A stretch of 64,000 nucleotides of DNA from Bettongia penicillata ogilbyi (taxonomy: Eukaryota > Chordata > Mammalia > Diprotodontia > Potoroidae). The stretch spans positions 2,776,802 through 2,840,801 of the forward strand of contig JAJHZJ010000531.1 in assembly GCA_023548195.1 (NCBI GenBank). The letters run 5' to 3'. Position numbers and translations under genes: made by a program. Each line of letters opens with the position of its first letter. Within the stretch, counting starts at the first letter, position 1. The notes under the pieces were generated by a model. The model ran no database searches. It saw nothing but the letters and a program-made list of their open reading frames with translations, and was not told the origin of the DNA. Of the stretch, positions 11,985 through 21,014 are shown in pieces.

Positions 11985-12150
11985 TAATCATTTATAATAT
12001 ACCAGGCATTGTACTAAACACTAGAGATAAAACTACAAGCCAGTAGGTTAGTCCTAGCTCTCAAGAAACTTACATTTGAATGAAGGAAGACAATAGATAG
12101 AGAGATGCCAGAAGGCAGGGGGAGTGTTGTATAAAGACACTTGGAAAGAG
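11985..12150 (-). mobile_element. L2 LINE 3' end, inverted
   Basis: 'ataccaggcattgtactaaa' near 11999, 'cactagagataaaactacaa' near 12020 and 'ctcaagaaacttacatttga' near 12060 are the complement of the L2 3' terminus. Confidence 0.65.
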
Positions 12151-12384
12151 ACGTGGAGACCTAGGCACCAGAAAGATAAGGCAAATTTTTCATGATTTTG
12201 ACAAATCCATGGAACATTTTGACAGAGAGTTTTTAAGATGGCATTTTTCTCCTTTAAATCAAATACTTTTTATTGGCAATATAATGGTAAAGGTATAGGC
12301 TCAGATTGCTTTCTTCCACACAGAAGTACTTATTCCTTTAAAATGAGCTCCAGAGATGGAAAGGCAAGTAACTGAGCAGTTCAT

Positions 12385-12600
12385 GATATAATGGTTAGAA
12401 TACTAGTCTGCAATAAAGAAGACTTGAGTTCTAGCCTCAGAAATCACTGGCTATGTGATCCTGAGCAATTCATTTAACTTTTCTTTGCCTGAGGTTCCTG
12501 AACTGTGAAATGAGGATAATAGTAACATTTACCTTGCAAGGTTGTTCTGAGGATTGAGTTAGATAAAGCAGTCAGTATAACTAGAGGCATTATATAAATA
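12385..12600 (+). mobile_element. MIR SINE
   Basis: A near full-length MIR: head 'tataatggttagaatactag', conserved core 'ctatgtgatcctgagcaatt' near 12451, 'cctgaactgtgaaatgagga' near 12495 and the L2-derived tail to about 12600. The - strand frame 12474-12659 is spurious. Confidence 0.8.
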
Positions 12601-12714
12601 CATTCCATTCCCTCCCATTCTCTTGAGCAGATCATGCCTACTTTTCTTGTTGGAGTCAAGAGATAGAATAGCTATGCAAATTGTAATTGTCATGTGGCTT
12701 AAGGGAGGGAATCG

Positions 12715-12900
12715 TTTCTTTGCAGGATTCTCCAGTCATCCTGATCACTATCTTGCCACTGTACCTAAAGGGCCACAGAGGAGAGAATGAGGCTGGTGAC
12801 TTTGCATGGCCCTGCCTCACTTAAATCCAATTCACTCACAAGTCATGACATCACCTTCCTGATGTCATGGTCCTCTTGGAGAGAAACAAACAGCACCTGA
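12715..12900 (+). mobile_element. Short retroelement with RTE-like 3' tail
   Basis: It shares a block ('tgcctcacttaaatccaatt' near 12811) with 24.19-24.37 kb and a terminal 'gatgtcatggtcctctt' motif with 24.3 kb and with the pol remnant ending near 33.69 kb. The 3' end folds as a perfect 10 bp stem (12844-12853 with 12860-12869) around a 6-base loop. Its class is inferred from the shared tail and is probably a SINE mobilised by the same LINE. Confidence 0.5.
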
Positions 12901-12950
12901 ACAGCCCTTTAATCTGCTATGAGTGAGTCATTTGAACACTGGCCTCCCTG

Positions 12951-13106
12951 GCTATGTCCTACATTGTATTGATGATATCATCAAGGTTGATCCAAGTTAT
13001 AAATACTGTCTAGGATCATGAAGGACTTGCTATGTCCTACATTGTATTGATGATATCATCAAGGTTGATCCAAGTTATAAATACTGTCTAGGATCATGAA
13101 GGACTT
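12951..13106. repeat. Perfect 78 bp tandem duplication
   Basis: Unit 12951-13028 is repeated without a mismatch as 13029-13106. The unit begins GCTATGTCCTAC and ends AAGGACTT. Exact identity points to a recent event, an allelic duplication or an assembly artefact. Confidence 0.97.
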
Positions 13107-13112
13107 GCTGGG

Positions 13113-13153
13113 AAGGGAAATTGAGTAGCCATGGGTCAGGGATTTTCCCTGGC
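13113..13153 (+). repeat. 41 bp direct repeat, copy 1
   Basis: Identical to 13762-13802. This copy abuts the end of the 78 bp tandem duplication (six bases away), so it may be part of the same rearrangement. Confidence 0.95.
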
Positions 13154-13384
13154 TCACCAATGAATGACAGCAGAGCACCAACCCTGATGAGATCCAGAGA
13201 TTGGCTTGACAGTTCAAGTTCCTGGGTGTTCAGTGCATGGTAGTCCAGCAGTTATTCCATCAATGCATGCCAATACTAACTGTTTGGACCCTGTTGTGTG
13301 AATTAGGAGGGAATTTTCTGATTACATCATGCTAATGTAAATACCCTCCCCTGGAATAACTCAAATAAGAACATTTCTTTGTGA

Positions 13385-13530
13385 GTATTTAACAAGTATT
13401 TATTAAACACTGCCAGGCACTCAACTAAGTGCTTTACAAATATTATCTCATGTGATTCTCATAACAGCCCTGAGAGGTAGCTGCTGTTATCCCCATTTTA
13501 TAGATGAGGATATCAGAAGTTGTGACTTGA
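13385..13530 (-). mobile_element. MIR SINE, inverted
   Basis: 'actgccaggcactcaactaa' near 13410, 'tgattctcataacagccctg' near 13453 and 'tccccattttatagatgagg' near 13490 are the complement of the MIR core and tail. Confidence 0.8.
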
Positions 13531-13545
13531 CCACGCTTACATCCA

Positions 13546-13868
13546 TTAGGGTCCTTTTCTCTTGGTTATGGCTAAGTTCCTGGAGAAATGTGTTCATTTG
13601 GCATTTTCTAACTGGCATTTTGATCCTAATACTAGCTCTGATAATACTCACGGCCGTACAAGTGATCCTAGGATTTATCATTCTGATCTTCCATCAACTT
13701 CTTCAGGTCTATCTGGTTGAAGTTACTGCTCCCAAAAGGAAGATCTATATGATGAAGGAGAAAGGGAAATTGAGTAGCCATGGGTCAGGGATTTTCCCTG
13801 GCACTTTCCTTCCTGGCCTATGGAGCAAAGTACATTGGCTTAACTCAGAGACAAGCAGTGGGCAATAA
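13546..13868 (+). other. Hydrophobic open frame of unknown origin
   Basis: A frame open from 13452 to a TAA at 13866 starts inside an inverted MIR, so its ATG is not credible as an original start. Downstream of an AG at 13548-13549 that could serve as a splice acceptor, it encodes about 105 residues. These include a run of roughly 30 hydrophobic residues (around TGILILILALIILTAVQVIL) followed by a short basic stretch (APKRK). That resembles a single membrane segment. The leucine, isoleucine and valine codons vary freely at the third position. The 41 bp duplicate (13762-13802) lies in its 3' part. No family is recognised, and chance remains likely. Confidence 0.2.
13762..13802 (+). repeat. 41 bp direct repeat, copy 2
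   Basis: Identical to 13113-13153, 649 bp downstream of it. Confidence 0.95.
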
Positions 13869-14099
13869 TTTTTTCATTTGGCTGGCTTGCTGTGACACAG
13901 TTACAATTTCCCATAGGTGATCAAAAACATTCTTCTCTTGTCAATGGGCACATGCTAGTATGGGTCAATCCTGCCTCCTGAACTAGCCTAGAAAGCCCAG
14001 GCCTATAAATGGGAGTGCCTCCATCCTACTGTAAGTCAAGATCACTCCTTGTTTATTTGATGAGACTCAGTTAGGCAAGGGTAACATATTCATCCTACC

Positions 14100-14310
14100 C
14101 TCCTAAGCTGACTTAGAGGTTGAAATCCTGGGTAACTAGAAAGATAGTGATACCCTCAAAAAAGATAAAGGAGAGCTTGGATGAGGGACAAATATTGAGG
14201 AAGGGAAAGATAAAGATTTCTGCTTTGACCTTATGAAATTTGAAATGCCAACAAGACATCCTAGTGGAGATGTCTAGCAGGAAATTGCTGATGAAAGACT
14301 AGAACACAAG
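14100..14310 (-). mobile_element. L2 LINE ORF2 fragment, inverted
   Basis: The + strand blocks 'gacatcctagtggagatgtc' near 14255 and 'agcaggaaattgctgatga' near 14276 are the complement of the L2 reverse-transcriptase region. On the - strand these normally encode the residues just after the catalytic YADD. Confidence 0.6.
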
Positions 14311-14369
14311 AGACAAATATGGGTTTTATGCATGTATGTATAATACATTACAATCATGAACACACACAT

Positions 14370-14620
14370 GTACATATTTATAAGTTTTCCCACATTCCCT
14401 GAAACTATGATCTCTTTATCCTTTGAATGCCTTGAACACTATGTTTTTGCCTCTCTTACAACATTTACTATACTATTTTACTTAATAGTTATGCCTTTGT
14501 CTTACTCCATCAGAGCCACTCTCCTGAGGACAGAATCTTGTTTCCCCTGAAGTTTTTTAATGTCCTGCAGAACCCAGCACAATGCTTTGCTAAACTATTA
14601 TTGAAATGATGTGAGTTATT
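14370..14620 (+). mobile_element. L2 LINE 3' end fragment
   Basis: L2 3'-end layout with 'cctgaggacagaatcttgtt' near 14523 and 'aacccagcacaatgctttgc' near 14572. The 64-codon frame at 14356-14550 is a relic. Confidence 0.55.
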
Positions 14621-15113
14621 GCTTCCATTATAAACCATAATCTGAAGGCTAAGAAGGAGACTTATAGAATCTGGTTAGCGAGAACGTGGCTTTTTAACAG
14701 AAACTTGGCGGCTCAGGTTTCGGCTCCTAACAGTTTTTGGAACTATTCCAATGATCACTCGCCTCTTTCAGAACTATGCAAAGTAAAAACACTAGCACTG
14801 TGTGTTTTCTAAGCCCCCTTCTTGTGTTTAAATAACCCTAACTTCTTAATATGTGAACTCAGTTTCCTGCGGAAGATGAATGCTTATAGTACAGAGCTCT
14901 GCACATACAGCAGCCACTCAGTTACCCCCTGCAGGTTCCCTTCATCCACACTTCTGCTTCCCTTATATGGTATCATATATGGCTGCTATCACTTTGGTAA
15001 CTTTACAATCAATCTAATGACTTGGTCTCAATGCTGATCCCTTTTGACCTCCCTTCAGTACATGAAACTGCTACTAAATGTACTTACTGTTGTTCAGGCA
15101 CCTGATTCAAATA

Positions 15114-15500
15114 TAGCTGAGGCAACATGGTGTAGAGCAGGAGTTCTTTAACCCTTTTATGACACAGACTCCTGTGGCAATCTGAGGAAGCCTATGGACC
15201 TTTTCCCAGAAGAATGTTCTTAAATGCATGAAATAAAATTACATAGGATTATGAAGGAAATCAATTATATAGAAACACAGCTATAAAGAATATTATTAAA
15301 ACAAGCCCACAAAACCCACATTAAGAACCTCTGGTATAGAAAAGAGCATTGGACAAGGAATAACAAGATCTAGGTTCTGGCGCCAGATCTATGTAGCTAT
15401 GTAGCTTTGGAAAAGTCACTTCCCCTGTCTGGGCCCCAGTTTTCTCATCTATAAAAATGAGAAAGGTAAACTAAATGACAAAAGATTCCTTCAAGTTCAC
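15114..15500 (+). mobile_element. MIR/THER-type SINE split by a hAT MITE
   Basis: The head (15114-15137) and body (15342-15500, including 'gaaaagtcacttcccctgtc' and 'tcatctataaaaatgagaaa') form one SINE once the MITE at 15138-15333 is removed. Target-site-like octamers flank the MITE. Confidence 0.8.
15138..15333. mobile_element. hAT-type MITE, 196 bp
   Basis: The ends are CAGGAGTTCTTTAAC on the left and TTAAGAACCTCTG on the right, an imperfect terminal inverted repeat. The flanking octamers GTGTAGAG (15130-15137) and GTATAGAA (15334-15341) agree at 6 of 8 bases, as expected for an aged hAT target-site duplication. There is no transposase, so it is non-autonomous. Confidence 0.8.
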
Positions 15501-15689
15501 AATAACACAAAGTAAGTTTTTGGTGAAAGATTCTTTTAAAAGACCCTGTTACCAATGAATGGGTGATTTCAGCCCCCAAAATTCTATTATATGAATTTAC
15601 AAGTGGTCTCTCCACAGCGTAGACACCCTAGGGTCATTCGCAATCTCTACCACAATTATCTCACAGAAGATCATCACTGAATCCACCAA

Positions 15690-15770
15690 TTAATAAATAT
15701 TTATTAAGCACCTGCTGTCTCCCAGGCACTCTGCTAAGTGCTGGGGATACACAAAGGGGCAATCTCCACT
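15690..15770 (-). mobile_element. L2 LINE 3' terminus, inverted
   Basis: 'tatttattaagcacctgctg' and 'gctaagtgctggggatacac' are the complement of the L2 3' end. Confidence 0.75.
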
Positions 15771-15839
15771 GCATTTCTCAGCTGCTCTCTGGTGACTCCA
15801 CCATGGACTTCTCTCTTCACTATGAAAAAGGAGCAATGT

Positions 15840-16090
15840 GAAGAAGCAATACCTTGGTCTGCCTGGTGTTATAGCTCTAACAATGCTAGATTTTTTTCCT
15901 AAGGTTTATCCCTCTGGTTTTGAGGTTTTTGTTCTGTCTTGGAACAGTCACTGTATATACGGAAAAGTCGTTCTGAAGCACGTTTTATGCAAAAAATGTG
16001 TTCTGCCTCCTAAACATCTAACTTATTAATAGAGGCTCAAAACATGGAATATATATATATTCTTGTGAAATCTTGAGAAAAAACTGTTAT
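15840..16090. other. No recognised feature
   Basis: Unassigned sequence ending in a short (TA)n run near 16050. Confidence 0.4.
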
Positions 16091-16094
16091 AGTT

Positions 16095-16275
16095 GTATGA
16101 TGGCAGATTTAGAACTTAGAAGAGACCTTAGAGACCATCAAGTCCAAACCAGTTATTTAATGGATGAAGAAACAGGCCCAAAGTGGTTCAATGACTTGCC
16201 CATTGTCATGGAAATTACAGTAAGAATTTGAATCAAGGTCCTCTGACTCAAGAGCCAAGATTCTTTTTCTTTACA
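16095..16275 (-). mobile_element. MIR/THER-type SINE, inverted
   Basis: 'agaagagaccttagagacca' near 16119, 'aatggatgaagaaacaggcc' near 16158 and 'tgacttgcccattgtcatgg' near 16191 are the complement of the SINE tail and core. Confidence 0.75.
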
Positions 16276-16484
16276 CTTCTGAGATTTTATATATAAGGAT
16301 GACTTAAGTTTTTTAATAGAAAGGCATAACATAAGTCCAAAATATTAAGCCATGAGCCAAGGAATTCTATGAACCTATCTACTAAAGTACTATGTCAACT
16401 AGCATAAGAAGCAAGATAAGGATGACAGATAATAAGATGGTTACCAAACTTCCTTTTCCCTATATAGGAAAGTAAATGGAAAGA

Positions 16485-16745
16485 AATAAGCATTCAGTAA
16501 GTACCTATTTTGTGTAAGTCACTGTGCTGAGCACTTAAAAAAGATCTCATTTAATTTCCACAACAACCTGGGAAGTAAGTGTTATTATTACCCTAATTTT
16601 ACAGTTTAGAAAACTTGAGACAGAGAAAGGTAAAGTTACTTGTGGAGGGTCATATGATATATGAAGCTAGGTTTTAATTCCCTTCTTTTTGACTCCAGGC
16701 ACAGAACTCCATCAATTGTTCTACTTCACTGTCCAATATAGGAAT
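16485..16745 (-). mobile_element. MIR SINE, inverted
   Basis: Runs from a 'cattcagtaagtacctattt' terminus (16491) through 'atttccacaacaacctggga' (16553) to a tRNA-like head near 16740. Confidence 0.75.
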
Positions 16746-16875
16746 TAAGTAATGGTATCCATAGAAAACTGAACCCTTTGGATAGTCTCTATGGAATACA
16801 TATGTCTCAGTGCCTTACAGCATAGCATCTCCCTGCATTTCTAGTCACTTTCTCATCTGTGAAAATGAGGGTTGA

Positions 16876-16915
16876 CACTTCTTTCAGGGTTAACTGCTCT
16901 TTTTACTTTAAAATT
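16876..16915 (+). other. Extra 40 bp between target duplication and HAL1 start
   Basis: The canonical start GGGGC (compare 43137) is at 16916. The 40 bp before it belongs neither to the interrupted SINE nor to the other copies. It may be 5'-transduced sequence from an upstream initiation, or filler added at integration. Confidence 0.6.
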
Positions 16916-17630
16916 GGGGCTTGAAGATGGCAGAGTAGAAAGACTCACGTATGCTAGCTCCGAATCCACAGCCCAGAAATTTCCTGTAAAAAGAATTCCC
17001 CACAAATTCTGAAGCAGAGCAAGCCACACACCAACGCACTGGAGGAGATTTCTGTTCCAGAGAGCCCTGGAAAGCCGTCCCCAGGGGTCCGTCGTGCTCC
17101 AGACAGCAGAGCCCACCCCTGCCCAGCCCTGGCCGCGCGGCCCCAGAGGAGCAGATCCGAGCAGGCTTCAGGGACGGAATCTCCAACAGCCGCGAAGGTC
17201 CCTCCACCCACAGGCACTCCAGGTCAGTGAGAGAGACTTCTGGGCTGGCCGAGAGGGGAGCGGGGTATCTCCGTGACTTGGGCCCCCTCAGAAGGCAGCG
17301 GCAGAGGCAGTGCCAGAGGCAGTGGCAGAGGCAGCAGCAGAGGCAGCGGCAGAGGCCCGGGACTCCCAGAGTAGCAGAGAGGAGCTCAGGGCCATTACTG
17401 AAGGTCTCTGCATAAACCCCCTTAGGGAACTGAGCCTGGGAGGTGGCCCTGCCCCCACCCAAGCACCAGAACTTAAGCTCACATTGAATAGCAGCCACTC
17501 CCGCTGTGGATAGCCCTGAGACTGGGGAGCATCATTTGAATCTCAGACCCCAAGCACTAGCTGGGCAGATCTAGGCAGGGGTGGAGAGGAATCTCAGAAG
17601 TCAAGTAACTGGCTGGGAAAAAAGAAACTG
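16916..17630 (+). promoter_or_regulatory. HAL1 5' UTR / internal promoter region
   Basis: A GC-rich, CpG-containing leader of about 0.7 kb. The octamer AAGATGGC at 16924-16931 matches the YY1 site that lies at the start of L1 promoters and helps set the start of transcription in human L1. A CAG/GGCAGAGG-type repeat occupies about 17290-17360. Promoter function is inferred by homology. The long frames found here on either strand (such as 16908-17498 on the - strand) are composition artefacts. Confidence 0.65.
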
Positions 17631-18731
17631 GCCCAGAAAAAGGAAGCAAAATAAGACCATAGAGAGCTACTTTCTTGGGGAAGAGATGTTCCTTCCTCCC
17701 TTCATTTCTGATGAGGAAGTACAATGCTTGCCATCAGGGAAGGACATGGAGGTCGGGGCCTCTCTATCCCAGACATCCAAGGTGGATGTCCAGTGGGCTC
17801 AGGCCATGGAAGAGCTCAAAAAGGATTTTGAAAAGCAAGTTAGACAGGTGGAGGAAAAACTGGGAAGAGAAATGAGAGAGATGCAAGAAAAGCATGAAAA
17901 ACAGGTCAATACCTTGCTAAAGGAGACCCAAAAAAATGCTGAAGAAAATAACACCTTGAAAAATAGGCTTACTCGATTGGCAAAAGAGGTTCAAAAAGCC
18001 AATGAGGAGAAGAATGCTTTCAAAAGCAAAATTAGCCAAATGGAAAAGAAGTTCAAAAGCTCACTGAAGAGAATAGTTCTCTAAAGATTAGAATGGAACA
18101 GATGGAGTCTAATGACTTTCTGAGAAACCAAGAAATCACCAAACAAAACCAAAAGAATGAAAAAATGGAAGAGAATGTGAAATATCTCATGGGAAAAACA
18201 ACTGACCTGGAAAATAGATCCAGGAGAGACAATTTAAAAATTATGGGACTACCTGAAAGCCATGATCAAATAAAGAGCCTAGACATCATCTTTCATGAAA
18301 TTATCAAAGAAAACTACACTGATATTCTAGAAGCAGAGGGCAAAATAACTATTCAAGGAATCCTCAGATCACCGCCTGAAAGAAATCCAAGAAGGGAAAC
18401 TCCTAGGAACATTGTGGCCAAATTCCAGAATTCCCAGGTCAAGGAGAAAATACTGCAAGCAGCTAGAAAGAAACAATTTCAGTATTGTGGAAATACAATC
18501 AGGCTAACACAAGATCTAGCAGCTTCTACATTAAGGGATCGAAGGGCATGGAATAGGATATTCCAGAAGTCAAAGGAACTAGGACTCAAACCAAGAATCA
18601 CCTACCCAGCAAAACTGAGTATAATACTTCAGGGGAAAATATGGTCTTTCAATGAAACAGAGGACTTTCAAGCATTCTTGATGAAAAGACCAGAGCTGAA
18701 AAGAAAATTTGACTTTCAAACACAAGAATGA
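17628..18731 (+). pseudogene. HAL1 ORF1 protein, frameshifted
   Basis: Encodes the L1 ORF1-type RNA-binding chaperone that coats element RNA in the cytoplasm. The N-terminal part is basic. The middle (about 17810-18200) is a heptad-rich coiled coil (Glu/Lys/Gln/Leu) for trimerisation. The central RRM-like domain begins at LENRSRRDNLKIMGLPE (about 18205-18255). The C-terminal domain carries TPRNIVAKF (18400), IRLTQDL (18500) and RITYPAKLSI (18595-18625). Compared with the copy at 45.3-46.4 kb, the start codon position is disrupted (ATG lost beside a small insertion near 17622-17631) and one base is missing near 18043-18051. That splits the frame into a 5' part ending at 18084 and a 3' part open to 18731. 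The protein is not producible as one chain. Confidence 0.9.
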
Positions 18732-18734
18732 GAA

Positions 18735-19828
18735 GAAGCATGAAAAAGTAAACAGCAAAGAGAAGTCATAAGGGACTTACCAAAGGTGAACTGTTTACAT
18801 TCCTACATGGAAAGACAATATTTGCAACTCTTAAAACTTTTCAGTATCTGGGTAGTTGGTGGGACCACACACAGATGTACACACACACACACGCACACAC
18901 ACATGTACATGCATGCATGCACACACATATGTACATGCATGCATGCACACACACATACACACATGCATGCACACACAGAGACAGAGAGCACAGAGTGAAT
19001 TGAATAGGATGGGACCATATCTTAAAAGAAATTAAGGTAAATGGTGAGAGAGAAATGTAGTGGGAGGAGAGAGGGTGAAATGGAATGGGGTAAATTATCT
19101 CTCATTCAAGAGGCAAGCAGGAGACTTTTTAGTGGAGGGAAAAAGAGGAGAGCTGAGAAAAAAACATGAAGTTTACTCTCATCACATTCGACTAAAGGAA
19201 GGAATAACATGCACACTTATTTTGGTATGAAAACCTATCTTACAATACAGGAAAGTAGGGGAGAAGGAGATAAGCAGGGTGGGGGGGGATGATGGAAGGG
19301 AGGACAATGGGAGGAGGGAGCAATTTGAAGTCAACATTCTTGGGGAGGGACAGGATCAAAAGACAGAATAGAAACAATGGGGGGCAGGATAGGATGGAGG
19401 GAAATACAGTTAGTCTTATACAACATGACTATTATTGAAGTCATTTGCAAAACTACACAGATATGGCCTATATTGAATTGCCTGCCTTCCCAAAGGGAAT
19501 GGGTGGGGAGGGTAGGATGGGGAGAATTTGGAACTCAAAGTTTTAGGAACAACTGTTGAGTATTGTTCTTGCTACTAGGAAATAAAAAATACAGTTAATG
19601 GGGAATAGAAAGTCATCTGGCCCTAGAGGACAAAAGAGAAGATGGGGACAAGAGAAGGGAGGGATGATAGAAGAGAGGGCAGATTGGTGATAGGGAAAAT
19701 TAGAATGCTCAGTGTATTGGGGTGGGGGAGGGGATAAATGGGAAGAAAATTTGGAACCCAAAATTTTGTGAAAATGAATGTAAAAAGTTAAATAAATAAA
19801 TTTATATTTAAAAGAAAAAAAAGAAAAG
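18735..19828 (+). other. HAL1 3' UTR with G-rich purine tract and tail
   Basis: About 1.07 kb without coding potential. It holds a CA/CATG microsatellite (18872-18983), a polypurine stretch with several G runs (19256-19330, again near 19500 and 19715-19735) able to form G-quadruplexes, and a terminal (AAAT)n/A-rich tail (about 19788-19828). L1 3' UTRs characteristically carry such G-rich purine tracts. Confidence 0.85.
18872..18983. repeat. (CA)n / GCATGCAT microsatellite in HAL1 3' UTR
   Basis: CACACA runs separated by TGCATGCATGCA units. The other two HAL1 copies have different microsatellites at the same point of the 3' UTR. Confidence 0.95.
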
Positions 19829-20074
19829 AAATGAGGGTTGAGCAAGACGACCTCTAAGATTCTTTCTAGCTTTAAATATATGCACCTAAAACCTGGTTGT
19901 TTTTTCATTGTTCAGAACTAGATCATTCACAAAACAATCATCCTCTTCATATCTTATGCATGAGTATCTTTGGTTGTTTTTGTGTTGTATTATATTTTGT
20001 TCGCTTCTGTTTTCTTTTTTTAATATTCAGCTCCGTTTAAAATCTATTATCCAATTCAATATGTTTTAATGGTT

Positions 20075-20310
20075 TTTGACAATAAAATTCCCTTTTGTGA
20101 TGAAACATGCTGTCCACCTCCACATAGAGAGGTGATTTATTCAATGTATATTCAGACATTTTTTTTGGACATGACTAAAGCAGGAATTTGTTTTGCATGA
20201 CTATACATGTTTGTAACAGGTTTTGCTTTTCTTGCTTTCTCAGTGGAAAGGAGAAAGTATGAGAGAGAAAATTCAGAGTTGAAAATTAAATTTAAAAATA
20301 GAATTTCCAT
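20075..20310 (+). mobile_element. L1 3' UTR fragment
   Basis: 'catgctgtccacctccacat' near 20106, 'ggaatttgttttgcatgact' near 20183 and 'gtttgtaacaggttttgctt' near 20209 follow the marsupial L1 3' UTR, ending in an A-rich stretch near 20300. Confidence 0.7.
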
Positions 20311-20319
20311 TTATGCTGA

Positions 20320-21010
20320 AACCCAAGTTAAAAGAAATGAGAGGGAACATGGAGTTGAATAACTTTCTTTGAGGCTCACCGATTCTTTTTCAAATCATTC
20401 TGACTTCTTGGAAACCTTGGGCTATGGCCAGTGACTCTTTCTGTTACATATCAAGCATGAAAACAAGATAAATGAAACCGGTCAGACACACTCTGAGTCA
20501 ACAAGAAGATCATCTTTAGCATCTAAAGAAGTACTTCAATGTTGAACACTACAGAGGTCTTAAAAAGTGTTGTAATTATAATCGAGACTCTTAACAAATC
20601 CTCTTCAGAAAAAGCTACGTTCAGACATTGTATTGGTTCAAATGAAAAATGTTCAGAGATTTTAACAGAACTAGGTTTTGGAAGTCTCAGACAAAGCTAA
20701 GCTGACCAGCAGTTTCATATTCCCTAGAGTCTGGGAACATTATAATAGCAGCCATTTTTCCAAATCCAGGATGATACATCTCCAAGAGAAAAAGATCTGG
20801 TTATCAGACATAAATGAAAACTCAAAGGTAAACAGGAATTTGCCCATCATTCCATTCGTATCACTCAGTTTCACACTGTTCCAACCCATACCTAAGCCAG
20901 AATTGCCTAAAAACCCTCCAGGTCATTACTTAGCTTCTACTTGGAACTATCCTATGAAGGGGAAACTACTACTTCCTATGGTAGCTTCTGCTCCATTTAA
21001 AATCTAATTC
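20320..21010. other. No recognised feature
   Basis: Contains a 109-codon frame (20678-21007) with no known domain, signal peptide or codon pattern. I treat it as chance. Confidence 0.4.
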
Positions 21011-21014
21011 TATA

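Larger units (their letters stand above)
16876..19828 (+). mobile_element. HAL1 (half-L1) element, full length
   Basis: A complete ORF1-only LINE-1 derivative of about 2.95 kb: a GC-rich 5' UTR (from about 16916), one ORF1, a purine/G-rich 3' UTR of about 1.07 kb and an A-rich (AAAT)n tail. It is bounded by the 13 bp duplication AAATGAGGGTTGA. No endonuclease or reverse-transcriptase coding lies between the ORF1 stop (18731) and the tail. The two other copies at 43-48 kb have the same ORF1-to-3'-UTR junction, so the lack of ORF2 is a family feature. HAL1 elements are known in mammals including marsupials, and L1 enzymes presumably moved it in trans. Truncation of an ordinary L1 is the alternative and is unlikely given three matching junctions. 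Confidence 0.9.
16840..19875 (+). mobile_element. SINE interrupted by HAL1 (host site)
   Basis: The left part (16840-16875: 'ttctcatctgtgaaaatgag') and the right part (19829-19875: 'gcaagacgacctctaagatt') join into one MIR/THER-type SINE when 16876-19828 is removed. The 13 bp AAATGAGGGTTGA is present on both sides (16863-16875 and 19829-19841) as target-site duplication. Confidence 0.85.

Noticed and set aside
12951..13106. Possible target-site duplication of a large insertion
   Set aside because: The units are directly adjacent and 78 bp long, so this is a tandem duplication with nothing between the copies.
16908..17498. 196-codon - strand open frame
   Set aside because: It is antisense to the HAL1 5' UTR, is rich in Cys/Leu/Arg from the CAG/GGCAGAGG repeat, and lacks domain features. 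The GC-rich leader explains the absence of stops.
18786..18998. His-Thr-rich frame over a CA array
   Set aside because: Product of the CA/CATG microsatellite in the HAL1 3' UTR.
20678..21007. 109-codon + strand frame
   Set aside because: No recognised domain, no start or splice context, and only one frame of this length in unassigned AT-rich DNA. Chance is sufficient.
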